Positions 48,401 through 58,944 of a DNA stretch of 64,000 nucleotides are shown in pieces; position 1 is the first letter of the stretch, and each line of letters begins with the position of its first letter. Below the pieces are notes generated by a model. The model saw only the letters and a list, made by a program, of their open reading frames with translations. It ran no database searches and was not told where the DNA came from. This DNA is from Chrysoperla carnea (taxonomy: Eukaryota > Arthropoda > Insecta > Neuroptera > Chrysopidae): NCBI RefSeq assembly GCF_905475395.1, contig NC_058337.1:93552368-93616367 (forward strand), read 5' to 3'. Both the position numbers and the translations under genes were made by a program.

Positions 48401-51400
48401 CTCTTATAGCTCTACAAATTTTTGATAATTAAAATGAAATTTTTTGTCTGTCTAAAATGAAATTTTTTGTCTATTAGATTTTTTTACTCAAATTTGTTGG
48501 CCTAATCCATGAACTTAAGATTTACCATGGATTTTATGGGGTAGATATGTAGCGTGACCATACATCCCATTTTGAACGGGACTATTCCTTTTTTCCGACT
48601 CCGTTTCGGTATTCCCAATGACAGCTTCGGTATGCAGAATTGTCCTGCTTTCAACTAAGTGCCAAAACAAGACGGTTTGTAATTGTATTTAGTACACGAT
48701 ACATTTTCTTAGAGTGTACGTGGTAGACGAAGTAGAAAACAAATTATGAAACACTTAAGGAAAACGTTGATGGCTCCCACAAAATATTGGCCTTTGGGCT
48801 TGAAAATTATACCACTGACCACTATCACTGTCGCGGTCGCTATAATTTTTGACGATATCCCGTTTTGAGCACAAAAAAAAAAAAAACGTAAATATAGCAC
48901 AACAAAATTAAATTAAATATCATAGTAATAAAGAAAAAATTGATGTATCTTTGAAATTTTCCATAGTTGTTTCTTATGTTGTAATAATATCCGTACCAAA
49001 AAGTCGACCTCTCAAGGGCGCACCAAACCAGGTTTTTGGGTGGTAGTTGGGAATTTTAATCAGCTTTTTACAAATTTAAACTTTTGTTCTATCTCTAACG
49101 GTTTACAAGATGGATCCTTTTTCATTGATTCTATTCAGCCATCTATTGAACACGACATTCTGATTTCTGACGTACCTGTTTTATAATAAATTTCTAACGA
49201 TGGCGGCCATATTTGATATTCGATAAATTTTATATGATATAATTTGAAAACATATGTTTGACGATTTTTTTGTATGAATAAATAAATAATTAAAATTTAT
49301 TAGAGTCTTAATGTTTATTTAAAAAAAAAAATATTTCTTTCATGTTTGTAAGTTAATATAATTATTTAAAATATCAAAAGTATAAATAGTGAAATAAAAT
49401 GATTATGAAATCTTGAATGAAAATATTAATGTAAATAAATAAATTTTCCAAAAAGTAGAGAGGCTTCTTTTTGTATTAATAATAAACAATGCTTCCAGAT
49501 GAAAATTTTAAAAATGTATTTCTTAGAAATCATATTATTTGATGTTTTACGAAGTAGTGAAAACTAAATTGTATTTCAATAAAACATTCGTAAATTTTTT
49601 TAATAAGTTACTACTTTTAGTGTATTTGATTTTAAAATTTTAACTTTAGCTGAAATTATGATTTAAAATTAATTTAAAGTGTGCATTATATGCTACAGAA
49701 TACAGAATACGATTATGTTGATAAAATGATGCAACTAATAGACGATTAAAGACAGGATGATTAAATTTTATTTAAATCTTTTAAGCGATTAATGATATTA
49801 CATAATATTCAAAAGACGGCTATAATATTTACAATATTTAACAAACTGATGACGGTGTGTCATTCAATGAATGCAATCTTTACCGTTTCGTGAAAAAAAG
49901 ACCGATTGACGTGAAATTTGGTCAGAACGTAGGAAATAGTCCAAGAAACAAAGTGATATTATGCCAATATGCGCTTTCTAAAAATAATTTAAAAAATAAA
50001 AAAGATACATAAAAAGGCTAAACTAAAAAAATATAAGTTTTTTTAATTTTTTTGTAGGATAAAAATTAGCCGAGATTTGACTGAAAGAAGTTTGCATTTG
50101 AACTCGAGGACTATGTTTCTTCATCCCTTTAATCTTAAACATTTCAAAAACGAAGAGATTGATTTTGTTCGTCGTTCTTTTACCATCTACCAAATGAGAT
50201 GATAAAGTAAAATATATGGAATCAACAAATAATTGTATGCAGCTATCCGCAAAAACAAATATTATAGATTTAAGTAAGAGATATTATAGATTTAAGTATA
50301 GAGCCTAAGTGGCGGAGCGGTCTGAGGCGATAGACTTTGCCCTTTGGTCTACTTAGACTTACTTAACAGTGTGAACAATTATAATTAATGGGGACGGTAG
50401 AATTGATCAACGTGTCGTCGCTTGGATAAGAACAAACTAACCGGAACAAAGTAAATATGGATATACTTAAATAAATAAAGATTAACAAATAATGATGTGA
50501 GTGGCCTCTGTTATAGGCGAGATATGCCAGAGAAATGGAGGTTAAACCCCATTATTATTATCATTATTATAAGTAAGAGCGTTATTATTTTTTTAGTAGA
50601 ACACTTTTATGACTTGAGAAATTTTTTACGTTTACATTCTCTCCTTCTCGTGAAGTTTATTATACGTTAAAATCAAAAAATGACATACCTTTTGTAGACA
50701 TTATTTTTTCATATTCATTTACCAAATACCGATCGGAATCCTCTTCATTTAATTCCCATGCATTCTATAAAAAATAAATATATTATTTCAGAAGTTCTTG
50801 ACACGAAACATAAATTACGAAAAATAATAATAATTTTATATTATAAACACGCATTTCGACTATAATTTAGTCATCATCAGTATGAATTAGCTAAAATCGG
50901 TAATACAGCGAAACTTTCATCAAATTAATGGTGAGTAAAATTTCTATCTAAAGACATGATTACAATTAGCAAATTCATTCTGATGGTAACTACATTTTAG
51001 TCGAAAACATATTTATGTAATTCACCTAATTATTGTAAAAATCACTAGTTTATAATAAATCTAGTAATATTGTAAACCGACGGTAGATTGTAAACGAACC
51101 ATAAGATGTAAAATCTATCGTTTTTGTTTTCACAGGATTATAAACTAACAATGGCTAACTCTCAGTTTAAAATTTAACGATTTGCAGTTAGTTTATAAAC
51201 GAACATGCACGCTATCGTCCAACCACTGATTGGTCTTATTATTATAGGTGACAAGTGTTTTAGTCTATAGAGTAACAAATTCGAAATGAAAGTTTGAGAG
51301 AGTGTCTACGAAATATGCCTCAAAAATTTATTCAAATAAAATAATTATTTAAAGTATGCCATTTATAATTAAAAAAATAAATTATTGTTTAAAAAAGATT

Positions 51401-54400
51401 TATTAACACTTATTATTTATGTTTTGTTTACTAAACTCATGCATACAATTTTTATTTACCGTCAAAGTCTCTCGATTATAATTGATGTTTTTATTATGAT
51501 ACAAATGGCGTAAAAATATATAGACTATTAACTTGTCGATTTAATCTAAATTAAAGAGAATTGAAAAAAATACACTCGCACCAGAAGTCGAACTTTGTTT
51601 TGGCTTTTCAGTTCCCTTTAATTAAATTATTAACATATTATTAAACATATTCTAGTACCAATTAGGCGCCGTTCATAAACCACGTGACGTTGTTAGGAGG
51701 AAAGAAAGAAGGAAACAGTTATGTCATATATTTAGTATGATAGTATTGTTTATCAGATGGATGCTTTCCTAGAACATTGGCTAAATTAAAATCTATTCGA
51801 TTACACTTTTAACTAACTAGTTTTCCGTCCATACTTCTTATTATTTTCCTTAAGTCCAATAAAATACTTTTGTAGTTCTATGGTAAATTATTGTTTAACA
51901 AGTTAACTAAGCTCTGTTTCAATTGTCAGCAACTTTATTTTAAATTAAATTAAATTAGTTTGTAATTTATAAATATTTATAAATTTAAAATATATTATCT
52001 AAACACTAATTAAATACTAACATAAAATAATGTACACAAAATTAGCTAGCTTATTTATCATTTTATTGTCATTATAGAATAATGACTTATTCAACCAGTC
52101 AGTGCGCTCCGTTTTTGCATTTCATCATACGCTAAGTTACGATTTGACTGGTAAACATGCTGACTGATAAACTAAAGAAAATAAATCGTAAGAATTTAAA
52201 TATTAATGTTTCATCTATCGTTAGTTTATAATCTGACTAGATTTATTATAAACTAACTTAAATAATCCAATGATAAACACAAATTATGACAAAAATGATC
52301 CAGGAATTAGGGACGAATTTAAAATTTTATTTGGTACTGTATTTGGTAATTTTGCGAAGTCAAGCTATACCAATTTCCAAGGATCACATACCTCTTTAGG
52401 GAGGTATCTTCAAATTTTCTCATGTAAGATATTATTTTGCAAGATCATTCGTTTTTCAAAAATTTCTTTTTGAATCGTTCTAGTGCACTTACAATTAGTC
52501 TACATAGTCTATACACTTAGCGTAAATAGTGTGTACGTTATTGTATAAAGAGAACACTTAATATAAAAATATATATAGGCTGGACCAATTTAATTCATCC
52601 ACGAAGATAATTCTTCACAAAACCATAATTTAAAAAAAAAAAGAAAAAAAAAAGCTTTTGACACTTTGAATTAGAACTTGACCTACAGGATTGTTTTAAA
52701 GTTAAGTCATATTCATAACCTTAAAATATTGGCAAAACTGACCTTTCTTCAGGGTGTAAACATTATCATAGAACATATAATTAAATGACAAAAAGGGAAT
52801 TTCTACTATTTGACTTATCAACTAGAGTTGTAATGATATAAAATATTTTAAAAATATATTTTAAAAATTACATTCAATTTTTAGCCCCCGGTGCAAAACT
52901 TGTAAGTTCAAGGCTTGCCGCGAACATAAAAAAATACATTTAGTTAAGATTGCGACCAATTTCTACAAAAAAAAAGCAAATGGTAAAAAGGTCTATTATA
53001 ATATTCTATTTATCTATGCATTCTATACAATATTTAAAAATAAAAAACAGTAGAATCCCGTTAAGCAGTTATTATTAAATACAGTTATGCATTCGCTTTC
53101 TCCTTGGGGACTGAAATTGCAAATTAAAATCTCTGTAATTTAAGCTTTTTAAAGATTCCCTTGAACTTTAACTTATTCAGGTTCTACTATATAGGCAATA
53201 TGCATATAAACTTACTGGATCAACTGTCAGCTCTAATGGTGTAAGATTTGAATTTGTGTTTGAAAGGGTCAATTGGGGGCCATTCCGTAAAGTAGCTTGT
53301 CCTAATGTATTAAAACTTTCAATTTCTTCTTCACTATAATATGGATCCTCTTCTTCTTCTTCATATTCCATGCTTTCATTTGAATAAACTAATGGATTTT
53401 CACTTCCAGGAAAAAAAGGTAACAATTCGGTCATAATTCTCACTACCTAAAATTTACAAAGAAAGTAATTTATTTATTTAAAAAAAAAAAAAATAATAAT
53501 ACCCAACATGTTCTATAATTCATTAGGCATCTTTTAATTTGAAATATCTTGCAATCAGTTTAAATTCGATACGTAAAAATATTTCAAACAAAAGTTGTTG
53601 ATCTTTTAGGAAAGAATCTTCTAAATACGGTGAAAACATTTAAATATCAATTCGAATTCGAATAGTTGATTAATTAGAAAGTTATTAATTGATAAATTAA
53701 AAGATATACATTATAAATAATTAACAAATTTTATTTTAAATTTTTTCGAAATGTTAGTAAATTCGTAAGAATTTGAATCTAAAATCCATTTTTAATTCGG
53801 CTTTTGAAATTCTACTCAATTTTTGACAAAATATTTCCAATAAAACTTGTTAGCTTTTTTATAAAAACTAATTTCGTAATTTACAGTTTTCCTATCGTAA
53901 TTATCAGAAATTGAACGCAAAAAATATACTCAAATGTACAAATAGATAAATTTTTATATTCAACTTCTGTTGAACCTTTATGAAAAAATGTTTTGAAACC
54001 AAAAAAATGTGTGTTTTTTATAACAACTGTCTAGTTTAAAATACTTTTTTTAACACGTGAAGTTGGAAAAAGATAATCGTACTTTTCTCGCCCTGTTTTG
54101 GATTTACATTGCATAAAAATTTATTTATATTCGAGTGGGAGAAAAATTTTACATTATTTTTTAAAGTCATAGGAATATTTTGATCATAGAAGAAAATCGT
54201 ATATTACAAAAAAAAAGGAAGTTATTTATAACAGAATTTATAAATATCACGTAGCTTGGCCTTAAAGTGGTCTTAATCTCTCAGTCATGAACCTCAACAT
54301 GTTTTGCCTGAAACATTTTTCTACACCTAATAGACTATATGATATTTTTTTCTAATTAAATGGTGGCTAAGAACTTGTAGAATATAATGGATAAATATTA

Positions 54401-57400
54401 AAGGCCAAAAGCTGACCCATTTTAGGATAATATATTGGATTTATCTAATTTATAAATTATTACCTCTTTCATGTCAGGTCGATCTGCAGGTTCCTTACTC
54501 CAACAACTCACCATTAACTTTTCTAATGGTTTAGGACAGCCTTCAATTAACGGTGGTCGTTTACCTGAAAAAATTGCCCATAGAACACAAAATGCATTTC
54601 CAATATTTTCAAATGGTTTTCTTCTTGATAATGTTTCCCATAAAATAATGCCCCAACTAAATATATCACATTTTTCTGTATATGAAGAAGTAGCAAACAC
54701 CTGAAATACGAGATAGACAAAATTTAGATGTTAAAATGAATAACGAGTGACTACTCGAAATTTAATCTAATTATATTAAATTTGCAGTATATCAATCAAT
54801 TGGAGATTTTTTCAACATTCGAATTTCATCTGAAGGAGCTATTTCAAGGCCATGTAGATGATTAATAATGTATAGAGGAAAAGTTTATATTACATTAGGA
54901 GGCGTTTTTTTTTTTTTTTTTTTTTTTTTTAATAATTGGACTCTTTGAATTGTTCCGTTTTTTAAATTTGATCCTCCCACATTTCCCTGAAAATAAAGAT
55001 TTATGAACGGGTAAGAGCAGAGGTGTGTTTTAAATCCGTTTCATGACACCCAGAATACAATTTATCAGCTTGGGAGATGTCTGATATATATTTTTTTTTG
55101 TTTTATTTCGCTACCTTTGGATATTATCGGTGGTCCCTTTCAAATGAACTGCAATTCAGTATGTAAGGTTGCTTACTGGACAGATCGATGTTGTAAAATC
55201 ATATCTTATTATCAGCAATTGAGGGAGGAGGGTCATTTCCAGGTGAAAAAAATCGAAATATTGTTTTTCGCTTTTTTTTTTTTAATTTCTACACCTTTAA
55301 ATCCCACCCAAATTGAGTTGGGGGGTTCGAAATTTGTATATTTGTTAAGTTAGTGCCATTTGTGGAAAGAAATTTGTATGTTAAAGTAGTGTTAAAAAAG
55401 TGTCTTTTGGGGAGATGCTGACCTGACAACCTTTTTCTCCCTTTTTTATAAAAATAATCATGTTTTCATGGTTTTTAAAGCTTTGCACACCTCACACTCT
55501 CTTTGAATGGAGTTTAAGGTTTAAACATTTGCACGTAAATTGGTTTCAGCTTAAAAAAGTGCCTTTTGGTTGTGGCAGCTCTCCAAAACTAAATAAAAAT
55601 CGTCTCCAATCGATTCGACACTATCCATTTATTATTAAGAAAAATTATATTTAATGATCTATTCGCTATATTTTTTAGTAACAAACCTCTGGTGCCATCC
55701 AAGCAGCTGAACCTTTGTTGTTAGTCATGTAGGTACTTATATCTGCAGCCGTTCCAAAATCACATATTTTCAAATGTTGACCTCCGGAAACTAATAATAA
55801 ATTTGGTGGTTTCAAGTCGCGATGTACCAATGGTTTAGGCTGCATTGCGTGTAAATAAGCGACACCCTAAAAAATTAAGATACAAAAAATTCAAACGAGA
55901 TACGAGGTAGAGTTTTCTTCCTATGCCTTTCCTAATCTTTATCCTATGCTTTATCTTCTGCTTCCAGTCCTATACTTCTACCCTTTGATGAATGTAACAT
56001 TAATAACAGCATCAAATAAAATCGAAATAAATATCAGAAATGAATAAGTGGATATACAACGCTAAACAATAAAAAAAACTTTTTTTTCTCCAATCGGATC
56101 TCTACTTCACACAATAACAATGTTGCTTCTTTAATATATAACATACAACATTACTTTATACATATTCGTTGATTGCAAAACAGAGCTAGCAAACTGGATA
56201 TCAAAGTCAACTTTTAGCACAAAAACAAAACATTAAGTTTGACTAGAACTTAATTTGTAAAAATATTTTTTATACTAATAAACATTTAAAAAGACATTTT
56301 TATACCATGCATATATGTAATATGCAAGGTATACTAAGTTTAGTCCCAAGTTTGTAACGCTTAAAAATATTGATGCTAGGAAACAAATTTTGATATAGGT
56401 GTTTATAAAATCACCTTATTAGTCCATTTCCGGTTGTCTGTCCGTCTGTCTGTCAACACGATAACTCAAAAACGAATAAAGATATCAAGCTGAAATTACA
56501 GCGTACTCAAGACGTAAAAAGTGAGGTCGAGTTCGTAAATGAGCAACATAGGTCAATTGGGTCTTGACCTATGGATCCGTAGGACCCATCTTGTAAACCG
56601 TTAGAGATAGAACAAAAGTTTAAGTGTAAAAAATCTTCCTTATCAAAAAATAAACAACTTTTGTTTGAAACATTTTTTCGTAAACATCACGGTTTACCCG
56701 TGAGGGTGCAAATTAGGCGTAAATTGTATAGTATATATTATATGTTGATATCAGTTACGTATGTGTGACATGTATGTATGTGTAATGTGATAGAGTAATT
56801 AACACTGTTTATGCATGGTATTTCAACAATTAACTCAGTCAATTGTTTGTTTTCACTTGTTTTATTAATAGTCAGGACACAACAAACGTATTTGTTGTGA
56901 AAAATTATGTATACATAATGGAAAATGAAACCTTAAGTCTTGCAACTTCTAGTTTAAATTTGTTAACTCGGAAAAATGTTGAACCAAAAACCAAATTCAA
57001 TTTTTGTAAAAATAAGGCCCGGATAATCGACGTTTTATTACAGATGAATCTCACAATTTATGTATATCAAAACAGTAAACTAAAAAGTTAACAGACACTT
57101 TTTTTTTTTTTTTGGTTTGGACCATAAAACTAATATTTGAATTGCGTTTTCGGTCCGTCTTCAAAAAGTTTTCATAAATCACTAAGACAAAAATATCTAA
57201 AGTACACTTCTTTGAGTATCCAAACTTACTTTTGCACATTGTAATGTCCAAGATATCGCATGCCCAGCAGTATACTTTGGTTTAGGATTGCAATGTAATA
57301 CATTATATAAAGAACCACCTTCAGCATATTCCATAACTAGACACACATGAGCCCCTTGAGTGCACGCACCGTACAATTTAACAATATTTTCATGTTCAAC

Positions 57401-57714
57401 TCGTGATAATAATCTCACTTCTGTTGTAAAAGCTTGTTTTTCACTTTCTGATACAATATGCTTAACGGCAACATATTTATCACGCCACAAACCTTTCCAA
57501 ACTACTCCAAATGTTCCATTACCAATGACCTAACACAAAATAATTATTGTTATCACAAAGAAATAAATGAAACAAGGGTAAACAGAATTCAGGAATGAAC
57601 CAAATACAAAGGATTAAATGTTATAATAACCTGAATTTTAGTTATCTCATCGTAATTAACTTCTTCAACAAAACTTTGTGGAGATACTTGATTATCCGAA
57701 CTAATAGCCGCCAT
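33422..57714 (-). CDS. Tak1: TGF-beta activated kinase 1 (MAP3K7), eight exons
   Basis: Predicted 516-residue MAP kinase kinase kinase. With TAB2 it links IMD/TNF-type receptors to IKK-Relish and JNK in insects. Exons in transcript order: 57714-57631, 57529-57230, 55866-55687, 54700-54464, 53446-53216, 50764-50689, 34503-34295, 33655-33422 (1551 nt, in frame). The glycine loop is [13 protein letters not shown] (residues 29-41), the ATP lysine is K51 in YVAVKH, the catalytic loop is HRDLKPPN (D145) and DFG is 164-166. The activation segment [20 protein letters not shown] keeps both threonines (T173, T176) and the serine (S181) that match human T184, T187 and S192. The C-terminal 130 residues ([20 protein letters not shown] onward) form the coiled-coil TAB2/3-binding region. 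The linker is shorter than in human TAK1, with an acidic run [14 protein letters not shown]. Intron 6 is 16.2 kb. Confidence 0.95.
33781..34020 (-). repeat. Main repeat family, copy F (5' half) in Tak1 intron 7
   Basis: On the minus strand this reads TATACCTTG..., TTAGTTCCAAGTTTGTAACG, CACCTAATAAGTCC and AACTCAAAAACGAAAATCAA, matching the first 240 bases of the copy at 56301. The 3' half is missing. Confidence 0.75.
36806..36852. repeat. 22-bp tandem duplication
   Basis: ATGCATCTGAATTAAATCAC plus TA occurs at 36806-36827 and again at 36831-36852 without mismatch. Confidence 0.9.
37295..37356. repeat. 25-bp direct repeat separated by a poly-T run
   Basis: TTGGTATATTCGTACTATCG with its CTACTA-type end appears at 37295-37319 and 37332-37356. 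Each copy is preceded by a T-run, which suggests a slippage or poly-T mediated duplication. Confidence 0.85.
38516..38797 (+). mobile_element. tRNA-derived SINE with 14-bp target-site duplication
   Basis: A 282-bp element flanked by the perfect direct repeat TACTTGGTTTCTTA at 38502-38515 and 38798-38811. The head has a Pol III A box (GCTCAGTTGG) and a B box GGTTCGATTCC at 38569-38579. The body follows, and the 3' end is ATAACCTAACCAAACCTAAC, a CCTAA-type tail. The tRNA acceptor stem is missing because the 5' end is truncated, so it is not a tRNA gene. The perfect duplication argues for a recent insertion. Confidence 0.85.
41638..41700. repeat. Fragment of a dispersed repeat also found at 49900
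   Basis: GATTTACTTGAAATTTTGAC followed by AGTAGAAAGACCAGGAAACA parallels GATTGACGTGAAATTTGGTC and GTAGGAAATAGTCCAAGAAA at 49902-49956. The similarity is diverged but ordered over about 60 bases. Confidence 0.5.
42829..42870 (+). repeat. Main repeat family, copy H (3' terminal fragment)
   Basis: ACAATTAACTCAGTCAATTG with TTTGTTTTCACTCG matches the last 40 bases of the copy at 56301-56864. No core is attached. Confidence 0.7.
43995..44702. mobile_element. PIF/Harbinger-like MITE, 708 bp, nested
   Basis: Perfect terminal inverted repeats of about 42 bases begin GGGCCCCCGCAGACTGCAGA, and the flanks are TTA on both sides (43992-43994, 44703-44705). The interior repeats the palindrome TCGGCCGA several times and is much richer in GC than its surroundings. 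There is no transposase frame. The TTA duplication and GC-rich ends suggest PIF/Harbinger; the class is inferred. Confidence 0.85.
44821..45201 (-). repeat. Main repeat family, copy C
   Basis: Minus-strand copy. ATGTTTACGAAAAAAATGTT, AACTTTTGTTCTATATCTAA and AACTCGACCTCCCTTTTTAC match the core, and AAACTTGGGACTAAACTTAG and CATGGTATA match the 5' block. The 3' terminal hairpin is missing. Confidence 0.8.
46480..47775. mobile_element. Long-arm inverted repeat, about 1.3 kb
   Basis: The left arm (about 46480-46690) is the diverged reverse complement of the right arm (about 47530-47775): CCAAAACAGTTAAAACAAAC against GTTTCAACTGTTTTGG, and GTCAAAATTTCGATTTTTTG against AAAAATCGAAATTTTAGC. The smaller hairpin at 47240-47435 lies inside. 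The frames 47235-47528 and 47531-47788 fall in this structure and are not supported as genes. Confidence 0.6.
47240..47435. mobile_element. Foldback element
   Basis: TTCACGCTGATCCTGAATGT on the left pairs with ACATTCGGAATCAGCGTAAA on the right, and CGCCCAGCAT pairs with ATGCTGGACG. The loop is near 47300-47365. Confidence 0.75.
49075..49118 (-). repeat. Main repeat family, copy G (core fragment)
   Basis: AAACTTTTGTTCTATCTCTA and ACGGTTTACAAGATGGATCC match the core on the minus strand. Flanks do not align. Confidence 0.65.
49900..49960. repeat. Fragment of the dispersed repeat also found at 41638
   Basis: The paired copy of the segment at 41638-41700. The two share an ordered but diverged word pattern. 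Confidence 0.45.
50300..50575 (+). mobile_element. tRNA-headed SINE-like element with ATT-rich tail
   Basis: GTGGCGGAGCGGTCTGAGGC is a tRNA-Leu/Ser-like D-arm with a Pol III A box, but no B box follows. The element ends in ATTATTATTATCATTATTAT. TAAGTATAGAG before it and TAAGTAAGAG after it could be a slightly decayed target duplication. Just upstream, ATATTATAGATTTAAGTA is tandemly repeated. The element is degraded. Confidence 0.55.
54905..54930. repeat. Poly-T run in Tak1 intron 4
   Basis: An uninterrupted run of about 26 T on the plus strand. It could be the A-tail of a minus-strand retroposon, but I see no recognisable body next to it. Confidence 0.8.
56301..56864 (+). repeat. Main repeat family, copy D (reference full-length copy)
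   Basis: 564 bases in Tak1 intron 2. The 5' hairpin is TATACCATGCATAT/ATATGCAAGGTATA. Then come AGTTTAGTCCCAAGTTTGTA, the GTCTGTCCGTCTGTCTGTC tract, the conserved core AGTGAGGTCGAGTTCGTAAA, TTGTAAACCGTTAGAGATAG and CGTAAACATCACGGTTTACC. The 3' hairpin is AACAATTAACTCAGTCAATT, followed by GTTTGTTTTCACTTG. There is no ORF of note and no terminal inverted repeats. Hairpins at each end and no obvious target duplication recall non-autonomous Helitron-like elements, but this is an inference. Confidence 0.85.
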
Positions 57715-58136
57715 CGAATGGGACCCTCATTACATTGATTAATAAATGTTCGGTTTCATATATAATTTTAATTTCTTCAACATTTACTTGAGTTATTATT
57801 TTTTACAGTGGATAAATTTTTAATTGTCTTATGACGTTTGAAGGGACAATAAACTGTACATTTTGGTTCTCCGTCTCTTCTCTCTACGTAAGTAGTTTAT
57901 TATTAAATAAATAGGTGTCGCATCATTAACAATTTATTGAGGGAGTACCATAGAATAATATATGGGGAGTACCATAAAATGATAAAGCTTGACGGAGTAC
58001 TCAGTCCGAGAGTGACAACAATCATATTAGAAATTTTATTTTTAATTATGGAGTTTATTTATTACATATATGAAATTCAAGCTAAATTAGTTTAAATCCC
58101 AAGTGGCCAACAAAACTAATTTAGTGTTACTAATTT

Positions 58137-58482
58137 AAGTTTGTAACACTTAGAAATATTGATGATACGAACAAAATTTTGATATAGATTTTAATAAAAC
58201 TACTTAATTAGCCCATTTCCGTTTGTCCGACCGTACGCCCGTCTATCTGGAAACATGCGATAACTCAAAAAACGAATAGATATATCGAGCTGATTTTTAT
58301 AGCGTAAGTTTGAGTTCATAAATGAGCAACATAGGTAATTGGATCTTGGGTGCTGCAGGACTCATCTTGTAAACCGTAAAAGAATGAACCAAATTTTAAA
58401 TGTAAAAAATTATGCAAAAATAAACAACTTTTGTACGAAACACTTTTTTGTAAACATTATTTAGTCGCGAGGGCGCAAATTT
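58137..58482 (+). repeat. Main repeat family, copy E (internal part)
   Basis: Begins at AAGTTTGTAACACTTAGAAA and runs through GAGCAACATAGGTAATTGGA and TCTTGTAAACCGTAAAAGAA to GAGGGCGCAAATTT. Both terminal hairpins are missing. Confidence 0.75.
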
Positions 58483-58552
58483 AGTCAACACTTTTATTTT
58501 CTTCAAATAAAATGGAACATAGATTTTATAATTCTAAGCGACAATTGAACCT

Positions 58553-58626
58553 GCTTTCTGCATTGGAGCAGGAAGCTTCAATGCAGAAAGCTTCCTGCTC
58601 CAGGTATGTAGCAGAAAGCTACATAC
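58553..58626. repeat. Overlapping perfect short palindromes
   Basis: Three perfect inverted repeats lie within 74 bases. GCTTTCTGCATTG (58553) pairs with CAATGCAGAAAGC (58579). GGAGCAGGAAGCTT (58565) pairs with AAGCTTCCTGCTCC (58588). GTATGTAGC (58604) pairs with GCTACATAC (58618). The first two share bases, so they cannot all form at once. Confidence 0.9.
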
Positions 58627-58944
58627 ATAAATATGTAGAAAAAGAATTATTTATGTTCAACAATATCATAAATAAAGATGGATTGATTATATTTTATTTT
58701 GTTAGGTAAAAGAAAAAGTGAAGGTAAAATTGGAAAGGTAAACTTGTGTGATTGATCATGTGTTGCGCATACTTTGACGTCCATGTCGACACACAATCAC
58801 ACATTGTACAAAGCTCACCTCAATTATTATATGTTGGCTCTACTGTTTAGTTCCCTCCAATGTAGTTGTCAAATTTAAATGTTCAAAACAGTTAAAGTAG
58901 TTTTATAAACTTTGCAACAATTTGCTTAAAAATTCATTATTAAC

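Larger units (their letters stand above)
34504..50688. other. 16.2 kb Tak1 intron 6, repeat-rich
   Basis: The exon 6/7 junction joins in frame across this gap (phase 1 donor at 50688, acceptor at 34504), so the whole stretch is one intron unless a small cassette exon exists. It holds a SINE, a nested transposon pair, at least three pieces of the main repeat family, two or more foldbacks, a second tRNA-headed element and several tandem duplications, all listed separately. Unlisted parts are AT-rich and I see nothing in them. Confidence 0.7.
57715..58944. promoter_or_regulatory. Head-to-head Tak1/Fancd2 intergenic region
   Basis: 1.2 kb between the two start codons, transcribed outward in both directions. 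It should hold both promoters, though no TATA box or Inr can be assigned with confidence. Repeat copy E (58137-58482) and a compound palindrome (58553-58626) occupy the Fancd2-proximal half. Confidence 0.5.

Noticed and set aside
54471-54704. Plus-strand 77-codon frame
   Set aside because: It is the antisense of Tak1 exon 4, whose minus-strand reading is clearly kinase.
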